Assembly (NCBI GenBank): GCA_028706995.1
Contig: JAQTVR010000024.1
Span: 1 to 11,911, forward strand
From: Dehalococcoidales bacterium
GTDB lineage: Bacteria > Chloroflexota > Dehalococcoidia > Dehalococcoidales > UBA5627
Length of the DNA stretch: 11,911 nucleotides
Reading direction: 5' to 3'
This document shows positions 7,098-11,911 of this stretch, piece after piece. Both the position numbers and the translations under genes were made by a program. The notes under the pieces were generated by a model. It was given only the letters and a program-made list of their open reading frames with translations. It was not told the origin of the DNA and did not search any database. Every line of letters begins with the position of its first letter. The stretch's first letter is position 1.

Positions 7098-7930
7098 TGC
7101 AAAAAGAAACTACTAAAATCCTCCAAAAACTGTCCGAGCTTGAAAAGGAGGGGGGGGGGCTCCCCCTCCTCCTGGTATTTTACAGGGGATTATTGCAGAT
7201 TCAAGCTAGTGTCGAGAAACGTATTATCAAACCCGAGCCTAGGATAACCCGCGAGGTTATCTGCCAGCGAATACGAAAGGGGCAGCCAATATTAAGCTTT
7301 GATAATCTTGCACTTGACCATAATCTTGTGCAAGAGCTGTTCGTTGAGGTTATCGCTACCTTTAACAGCTACCCACAGCTCTTCGGCGAACTCCCCAAGA
7401 AACTGCTAAAACCGGGAGCAGGCCGTCTCCTCACTAAAAAAGCTATTAGGGCATGGTTCACCGAAAATGAACTGCCGGCAACGATACAGGATGGTGTTGG
7501 TGAGAATCTTATGTCGGCGATAATTCATGCGACACTGCAGCCATTTTTAGCCGGCCACTCCGAAGTATTGAAGAATACTATCGACTATGAAAACTGGCGC
7601 CGGGGTTACTGTCCAATATGCGGCGGTAGTCCGGACTTTTCCTATCTAGATAAAGAACGGGGTTCACGATATCTACTCTGCTCCCACTGTGACACAGAAT
7701 GGGTATTTAAACGCCTGGAATGTCCCTTTTGCGGATGCCAGAATCCATATGCCCTGAACTATACTACCGATGATAAGGGGCTCTATCGCCTTTATACTTG
7801 CCGGGACTGCGGAAGATACTTGAAAGCTATTGATTTACGTAAAACTGAAGAGGACATCCTCTTCCCTCTCGAACGTCTGCTGACTATAGATATGGACAGA
7901 CAGGTACGGGAGAAGGATTTTGAAAAGTAG
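7097..7930 (+). CDS. fdhE: Formate dehydrogenase accessory protein FdhE
   Basis: Cytoplasmic maturation factor needed for active membrane-bound formate dehydrogenase; E. coli FdhE binds iron through rubredoxin-like cysteines and contacts the catalytic subunit. The 277 residues show four CxxC pairs typical of the family: CPIC (172-175), CSHC (195-198), CPFC (209-212) and CRDC (235-238). The length is close to the usual 300. The start is GTG at 7097, whose G is the last base of the fdhC stop; AAAGGG lies just upstream. A run of ten G (7150-7159) encodes part of EKEGGG near residue 18 and could slip, putting the rest of the protein out of frame. As sequenced the frame is intact. Last gene of the operon; no clear terminator follows. 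Confidence 0.93.
   Translation: MQKETTKILQKLSELEKEGGGLPLLLVFYRGLLQIQASVEKRIIKPEPRITREVICQRIRKGQPILSFDNLALDHNLVQELFVEVIATFNSYPQLFGELPKKLLKPGAGRLLTKKAIRAWFTENELPATIQDGVGENLMSAIIHATLQPFLAGHSEVLKNTIDYENWRRGYCPICGGSPDFSYLDKERGSRYLLCSHCDTEWVFKRLECPFCGCQNPYALNYTTDDKGLYRLYTCRDCGRYLKAIDLRKTEEDILFPLERLLTIDMDRQVREKDFEK
7147..7169 (+). repeat. Ten-G homopolymer with flanking inverted repeat in fdhE
   Basis: Ten consecutive G (7150-7159) are followed at once by CTCCCCCTCC. GGAGGGGG (7147-7154) can pair with CCCCCTCC (7162-7169), forming a strong GC hairpin about 50 bases into the gene. It may slow early translation or be a replication slippage site; it is also a spot where sequencing errors are likely. 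Confidence 0.7.
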
Positions 7931-7961
7931 TTACTCCTCCTTAATTAGCTTTTAGTGTCGA

Positions 7962-8516
7962 TTAATCTATCTCGTAGTGGCAGTCTGTGCCGATGTCTGT
8001 GTTACATGTGCTGATAGCTGTGTTTACCTCGAAGAAGAGCTACTTCCGGCAGAGCGCCGGGGTCGTTCGGGTCGTAAGCTACCATAACCGCGCGTTGGGT
8101 AACCATCGCTCGCATAGTACCTTTAACAGCGATTGTGCCTCGGGAGAATAATGACCGCCAATGGTTACGGCCTCCACCGGCTTGGACAAGTAAAAATCGA
8201 GAGCGTTAAGCCAGTGAGCCATCGCCAGTGGATTGTAAAGTATAACCGTAGCCTTTTTCTCCAATAGCTTCGATATCAGAACGGACAGACTGTCGTCAGC
8301 CGTAATGTGGCTAAGCCGGACTAATTGCAGTACGGCCGCGGAGGCACCTGGTGGAGAATGGAAGAGTCCGCTATATTGCTCGGCCTTAGGAACAACTCCT
8401 GCCGGTTTTTAGCGACGTCGTACAACCGTCCGTCGATTTCATCCCAGAACTCTGTTCTGACTACCTCCGTGAGGTCTATAGCCTTATGCAGCCATTTGCC
8501 CTCAAACATAGCATGG
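7962..8516 (-). pseudogene. Frameshifted, 5'-truncated remnant of a YyaL/SPATA20-like (DUF255) gene
   Basis: The minus strand encodes the C-terminal part of the thioredoxin-domain/six-hairpin-glycosidase protein family (YyaL, SPATA20) in pieces. Piece 1 (about 8509-8350) includes TEFWDEIDGRLYD and LFLRPSNIADSSI. Piece 2, in another frame (about 8355-8088), includes AMAHWLNALDFYLSKPVEAV, PEAQSLLKVL and RWLPNAR. Piece 3 (about 8088-8013) reads VMVAYDPNDPGALPE and ends at a TAA. Piece 4 reads a cysteine-rich tail ending at 7962, the place where relatives have C-x-N-x2-C. So at least three frame breaks separate segments that follow one another in the family order. Family members run to about 600-700 residues; everything before the last ~180 is missing and upstream DNA is AT-rich and non-coding. 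No function is expected. Confidence 0.75.
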
Positions 8517-8685
8517 GAGAAGCATCTGGCCTTACTTTTTCTATTTCGATATTATAATTTTTGCATCTATATTAATAAATGAATACTCCAATAAACTAAT
8601 GACCAAGGCAATATGATTTTATCCAAGCAAGATAATTTATAGTCAAATATTATTTAGTTAAACGGTAAATAAACCCGAGTGGATA

Positions 8686-8714
8686 TTGTATTAAGAATGA
8701 CCTTGTGTTATCTT
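8686..8714 (+). promoter_or_regulatory. Sigma70-like promoter for the plsY-like gene
   Basis: TTGTAT (8686-8691) and TATCTT (8709-8714) are 17 bases apart, with an extended -10 TG at 8706-8707. Transcription would begin near 8721, leaving a very short leader containing GGAG (8726-8729). The stretch from 8517 to here is AT-rich and holds nothing else that I can recognise. Confidence 0.4.
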
Positions 8715-8736
8715 ATTGGAACATTGGAGCAAGGGA

Positions 8737-9381
8737 ATGGAGATATTATTGTCGCTGTTGCTGGCATCAGCCGCCTTTCTTCTGGGCGCCTGCCCTTTTT
8801 CCGTCTGGATAGGGCAAAAACTACTGCATGAGGATATAACCAGCTATGGCGACGGAAATCCCGGCGCAGCCAATGTTTTTCGTGCCGGAAGCATTCCCTT
8901 GGGCTTAACGGCTGTTATTCTTGATGTAGTCAAGGGTGTCCCTTTCGTATTGTTAGCTGATTCTTTTTTTAATTTCCCCTATGCTATCGTTATGATGATC
9001 GGGATGTGCGCTATTTTAGGTCATGCTTTTTCACCATTTTTAAATTTGAGAGGTGGCAAGGCGATAGCGATAACTTTCGGGGTTCTTATAGCCATTCCCC
9101 AGCATGATCTACTGGTTATTTATATAATCTTCACTGTACTGGGTTTTCTTTTTGTAGAACAACATTCATGGGTAGCGATGATGGGACCAATCGGATCATC
9201 GGTGTATCTACTAATTAATAGTGGAATATCCGAAGAATTTTTATTTATTCTATTCTTGCTGGTATTATTTACTATTAAACAAAACAGGGAATTAAGAAGT
9301 TTTCCTGTCTTTGGAATTAATATTATTAAGTGGTCGCAGCTTCATAAGGAAAAACCTCAGGCTAAAAAACAGGATTTGTAA
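8737..9381 (+). CDS. PlsY-like glycerol-3-phosphate acyltransferase
   Basis: Membrane enzyme family that transfers an acyl group from acyl-phosphate to glycerol-3-phosphate, the first step of phospholipid synthesis in most bacteria. The 214 residues have about five hydrophobic segments. Motif 1 reads SYGDGNPGAANVFRAG (36-51), DVVKG follows at 63-67, and motif 2 reads GHAFSPFLNLRGGKAIA (95-111), where relatives have GGKGVA. The usual third motif (RHxxNIxRL) is not clear: this part reads KQNRELRSFP (181-190). It may therefore be a divergent paralogue with altered substrate. The ATG at 8737 is preferred over a TTG at 8716 because GGAG lies seven bases before it. A glycosyltransferase gene follows after one base, so the pair may serve glycolipid or envelope lipid synthesis. 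Confidence 0.85.
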   Translation: MEILLSLLLASAAFLLGACPFSVWIGQKLLHEDITSYGDGNPGAANVFRAGSIPLGLTAVILDVVKGVPFVLLADSFFNFPYAIVMMIGMCAILGHAFSPFLNLRGGKAIAITFGVLIAIPQHDLLVIYIIFTVLGFLFVEQHSWVAMMGPIGSSVYLLINSGISEEFLFILFLLVLFTIKQNRELRSFPVFGINIIKWSQLHKEKPQAKKQDL

Positions 9382-9382
9382 T

Positions 9383-10561
9383 ATGCTTATTCATTTTCTT
9401 ATTGCCGGTGGATTGCTTATTACTTTAGTTAATCTGCGTTTAAACTTAAAATATTTGAGAAAACCTGCCCGTGATAGCCAAATACCTGAGAATCCGCCTC
9501 TGGTATCTATCCTAATCCCTGCCCGTAACGAGGAGGACAATATAGCAAACTGCGTGGAATCCTTATGCAAACAGGAATATCCGAATTTCGAAATACTGGC
9601 GCTTGATGACAGCTCCTCGGATAATACAGCCGGTATTGTACAGCGGATAGCCGCTAAGGATAATCACGTTAGGCTTATTCTCGGAGCTCCTCTAGCCAAA
9701 GGATGGTCGGGTAAAAATTTTGCCTGTTATCAACTGGCTAAAGAGGCGAAGGGATCATGGTTATTATTTGTCGATGCCGATACCATACATGCCTCTTACA
9801 TGTTACGCGGCGTTTTAGCCCAGGCAATGGAATTAAAAACCTCATTGCTTTCCGGTTTCCCGCATCAGATTGCCAATTCCCTGCCTTTGAAAATAATAAC
9901 TCCTACATGGTATCTGGTTCTCATGGGTTGGCTGCCATTATGGCTATCACAAAGATCCAAAACACCAAAACCATCGATTGCTATAGGCCAGTTTTTGTTA
10001 TTTTCAAAAGAAGAATACTGGAGAATCGGCGGACACGAAGCAGTAAAATCGAAGGTACTGGAGGATATCTGGCTGGGGATCGAGATGAATAAGCATGGTG
10101 GGAGGCATATAGCAATTGATCTATCCGACGTGGTTTCCTGTAGAATGTATAATAGTCTTGGCGGCGCATGGCATGGACTTGGGCGTTCCGTCTATGCTAT
10201 AGCAGAAATATCTGTAGCGGCACTTGTTATGCTGATGATAGTCGCGTATTTAGGTTACCTGCTTCCCTTCTATTCATTTTACCGTGAATTTTTTATCATA
10301 AATGGTGAGGGCTTATTAAAAGTTATTATTTTTTTTCAAGGAGCTGCCATATTACTTATGCGCTGGCTCTCAGACAGGCATTTTAAAAACAGGTCTATAA
10401 TTTCAGTTATTTTGCATCCCGTAGGTTTTTTATTTCTTTTTATGGTAGTAATATATGCTATTATACGACGATTGGCAGGAACGGGTATTAGTTGGAAGGA
10501 ACGGCTATATGCTGATAAACCAACGGTACAGGAGGAAGCTATTGAAGCTAACCCGGATTAA
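9383..10561 (+). CDS. Membrane glycosyltransferase, family 2 (CrtQ/HpnB-like)
   Basis: Predicted to transfer a sugar from a nucleotide- or lipid-linked donor to a lipid at the inner face of the membrane. The 392 residues start with one hydrophobic segment (about 3-20), then a GT-A catalytic domain: LIPARNEEDNIANCVESL (44-61), LDDSSSDNT (74-82), KGWSGKNFAC (106-115), the metal-binding DAD (131-133), and the likely catalytic-base region EDIWLG (227-232). Three or four hydrophobic helices follow at about 275-300, 312-327 and 340-362, and a WKERLY near the end. This layout resembles GT2 enzymes acting on carotenoids or hopanoids (CrtQ, HpnB), but no carotenoid or hopanoid genes are in view. The ATG at 9383, one base after the plsY-like stop, has AGGA eight bases upstream; the frame is open further upstream but only inside plsY. 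Confidence 0.85.
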   Translation: MLIHFLIAGGLLITLVNLRLNLKYLRKPARDSQIPENPPLVSILIPARNEEDNIANCVESLCKQEYPNFEILALDDSSSDNTAGIVQRIAAKDNHVRLILGAPLAKGWSGKNFACYQLAKEAKGSWLLFVDADTIHASYMLRGVLAQAMELKTSLLSGFPHQIANSLPLKIITPTWYLVLMGWLPLWLSQRSKTPKPSIAIGQFLLFSKEEYWRIGGHEAVKSKVLEDIWLGIEMNKHGGRHIAIDLSDVVSCRMYNSLGGAWHGLGRSVYAIAEISVAALVMLMIVAYLGYLLPFYSFYREFFIINGEGLLKVIIFFQGAAILLMRWLSDRHFKNRSIISVILHPVGFLFLFMVVIYAIIRRLAGTGISWKERLYADKPTVQEEAIEANPD

Positions 10562-10609
10562 CTAGTATAAATCATATTTATGCATGTATTTCCTGATTAA
10601 TATAAAAGC

Positions 10610-10638
10610 TTGACAGCTAAAATCTTAAGTTATAGGAT
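10610..10638 (+). promoter_or_regulatory. Sigma70-like promoter for the response regulator gene
   Basis: A perfect TTGACA (10610-10615) is followed after 17 bases by TAGGAT (10633-10638), four of six matches. It lies about 125 bases before the ATG at 10764; the AT-rich leader between holds no clear structure. This promoter would separate the regulator from the glycosyltransferase gene upstream. Confidence 0.4.
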
Positions 10639-10763
10639 TAGCAAAATATCTAACAACATTTATATCTATTGAATTGTTTATTTGATATTTTTCAATCGAC
10701 ATCCGGGCAAAGGAAAGAAAGTAGTGTGACTATTTTTCTTAATAATTAGAGGGGAGTAAAAAC

Positions 10764-11393
10764 ATGAAAGTATTAATAGCTGATGACCATCCCATAATCC
10801 GGCAAGGGTTAAAGCAAATTTTAAAAGATGCTTTGGAGTCTATTTCCGTAGATGAAGCCGGTAATGGTTTAGAGGCTTTAACTAAAATAAATAATGAGTT
10901 ATATGATATTGCTTTACTGGACATTTCTATGCCGGGAATGAATGGACTGGAGCTTTTAAAAACAATAAGAAAGCAAAAGAATAAATTACCGGTCTTGATG
11001 ATTAGTATTTATCCTGAGGATCAATATGCAATTCGTTGCTTAAAAGCAGGAGCTTCAGGATATTTGACAAAAGATAGCGCTCCCGATGAATTAACTCTGG
11101 CAGTTGAAAGGATTTTATCAGGTAAAAAATATGTCAGCCCTTTTCTTGCAGATAAACTGGCAAGTCATTTAAATGCGGGGGCACTCCAATTACCCCATGA
11201 GCTGTTATCGGACCGTGAAGACCAGGTTATGAGATTTATTGCCTCGGGTAAAACAGCTACGGCAATAGCTAATGAACTTAACCTAAGCGTAAAAACGATT
11301 AATACTTACAGGAATCGTATATTTAAAAAAATGCAGATGAAAAATAGCGCCGAGCTTATACGTTATGCAGTACAGAATGAATTGATCGATTAA
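10764..11393 (+). CDS. Two-component response regulator, NarL/FixJ family
   Basis: DNA-binding regulator switched by phosphorylation from a sensor kinase. Of 209 residues, about 1-120 form the receiver domain: acidic pocket Asp7-Asp8 (IADDHP), phospho-acceptor Asp53 (LLDISMPGMNG), switch Ser81 (LMIS) and Lys103 (GYLTKD). A linker follows, then a LuxR-type helix-turn-helix at about 147-205 (LSDREDQVMRFIASGKTATAIANEL in two adjoining parts, then LSVKTINTYRNRIFKKM). All key phosphorylation residues are present, so it should be active. AGAGGGGAG (10748-10756) gives a strong ribosome-binding site. No histidine kinase is seen next to it within the window; the partial gene after the tRNA cannot be identified as one. 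Target genes are unknown; the fdh operon with its paired direct repeats is a nearby candidate, purely by proximity. Confidence 0.93.
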   Translation: MKVLIADDHPIIRQGLKQILKDALESISVDEAGNGLEALTKINNELYDIALLDISMPGMNGLELLKTIRKQKNKLPVLMISIYPEDQYAIRCLKAGASGYLTKDSAPDELTLAVERILSGKKYVSPFLADKLASHLNAGALQLPHELLSDREDQVMRFIASGKTATAIANELNLSVKTINTYRNRIFKKMQMKNSAELIRYAVQNELID

Positions 11394-11439
11394 AAATACC
11401 AATGTTCAGATCCGCCGAACTGAAGACCTTTTCTGAATC

Positions 11440-11512
<73 letters not shown>

Positions 11513-11540
11513 CTATGTTAGTACTTTAATCCAGATAGCT

Positions 11541-11570
11541 ATTTTAGCAGTAATTACAGGTTATTATCAA
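11541..11570 (-). promoter_or_regulatory. Promoter for tRNA-Lys
   Basis: On the minus strand TTGATA (11570-11565) precedes TAAAAT (11546-11541) by 18 bases, giving a predicted start near 11534, about 22 bases before the mature tRNA. Both hexamers match consensus at five of six positions. Confidence 0.45.
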
Positions 11571-11688
11571 ATCTGACATTTTAGTAACAGTAGTGTCGGT
11601 AGGTTATTAAAAGGGATTTTATCAGGTAAAAAAATAATTATTGATAATTCGAAGTGACCTATTATAGAATATGCGGGGGTGCAATTAC

Positions 11689-11911
11689 ATGGATGATAAT
11701 AATATTAGTAATTTAATCTCGGAAAAAAAGGATGGTTCATCTTCAGTATACATGGAAGATATTATAAATAATTCCGAAATACTAAAAGAAAAAGCCAGTG
11801 CAGCCGGCAAATTGGATAAATCTGCCAAAGAGGCGGTCAATGAAGCTATTAAAATAGCTATGGATGCAATAGAACGGGCTAAAAATATAAGTAGATCAAG
11901 TAAAAAAGCGG
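11689..11911 (+). CDS. Unrecognised helical protein, N-terminal part (cut by window edge)
   Basis: An open frame of 74 codons runs from ATG 11689 to the window end. The protein begins MDDNNISNLISEKKDG, is rich in Lys, Glu, Ala and Ser, has no signal peptide or membrane segment so far, and from about residue 28 onward looks continuously helical with alternating Ala and charged residues (AKEAVNEAIKIAMDAIERAK), which may be a coiled coil. GGGGGTG (11675-11681) is a suitable ribosome-binding site for this ATG; an in-frame ATG at 11671 is possible but overlaps it. A promoter-like TTGATA-N18-TAGAAT lies at 11641-11670, although its predicted start falls very near the ribosome-binding site. I do not recognise the family; a sensor or regulator partnering the response regulator upstream is conceivable but unsupported. 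Confidence 0.6.
   Translation, partial: MDDNNISNLISEKKDGSSSVYMEDIINNSEILKEKASAAGKLDKSAKEAVNEAIKIAMDAIERAKNISRSSKKA

Noticed and set aside
8325..8582. 85-codon plus-strand open frame
   Set aside because: It is antisense to the YyaL-like remnant, whose minus-strand residues match a known family; the plus frame looks random and has no good ribosome-binding site.
11405..11424. TTCAG/CTGAA hairpin between the response regulator and tRNA-Lys as a two-way terminator
   Set aside because: Only a 5-bp stem with a 10-base loop, and no proper T run directly following on either strand.

Overview
The window looks like a chromosomal segment of an anaerobic bacterium built around one respiratory formate dehydrogenase (FDH) operon. 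Bacterial Shine-Dalgarno sites, sigma70-type promoters, a twin-arginine (Tat) signal and a tRNA gene without encoded CCA all fit a bacterium. A selenocysteine FDH together with degraded genes and decayed mobile DNA would fit a strict anaerobe such as a Dehalococcoidia (Chloroflexota) member, but the taxon is a guess and nothing in the sequence proves it.

Layout: (1) 1-558, minus strand: the N-terminal part of moeA (molybdenum insertion into molybdopterin), cut by the window edge. (2) 559-1089: the moeA promoter and a decayed fragment resembling the end of an IS3-type transposase. (3) 1090-2232: a NifS/IscS-like cysteine desulfurase. (4) 2233-2525: a hairpin, then a 118-bp tandem duplication in which each copy carries a full sigma70-like promoter. 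(5) 2526-7930: fdhA-fdhB-fdhC-fdhE. fdhA is one gene read through an in-frame TGA (selenocysteine 191), followed by a SECIS-like stem-loop. (6) 7962-8516, minus strand: a frameshifted, 5'-truncated remnant of a YyaL/SPATA20-type (DUF255) gene. (7) 8737-10561: a PlsY-like acyltransferase and a membrane family-2 glycosyltransferase, closely spaced. (8) 10764-11393: a NarL/FixJ-type response regulator. (9) 11440-11512, minus strand: tRNA-Lys(CUU). (10) 11689-end: the start of an unrecognised helical protein.

How the genes work together: FdhA (periplasmic Mo/W-bisMGD selenoenzyme), FdhB (four [4Fe-4S] clusters, one membrane anchor) and FdhC (four-helix cytochrome b) match the FdnGHI design, passing electrons from formate to the quinone pool. 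FdhE is the maturation factor. MoeA supplies the metal step of the cofactor, and the desulfurase is a plausible sulfur or selenium donor. selA, selB, selC, selD and fdhD are not in the window and must lie elsewhere if the TGA is decoded.

Most notable points: the selenocysteine codon with its stem-loop; an Asp where the second Cys of the FdhA [4Fe-4S] motif is usually found; the duplicated promoter with paired TTGACAAG repeats; a run of ten G early in fdhE; and the two decayed genes.
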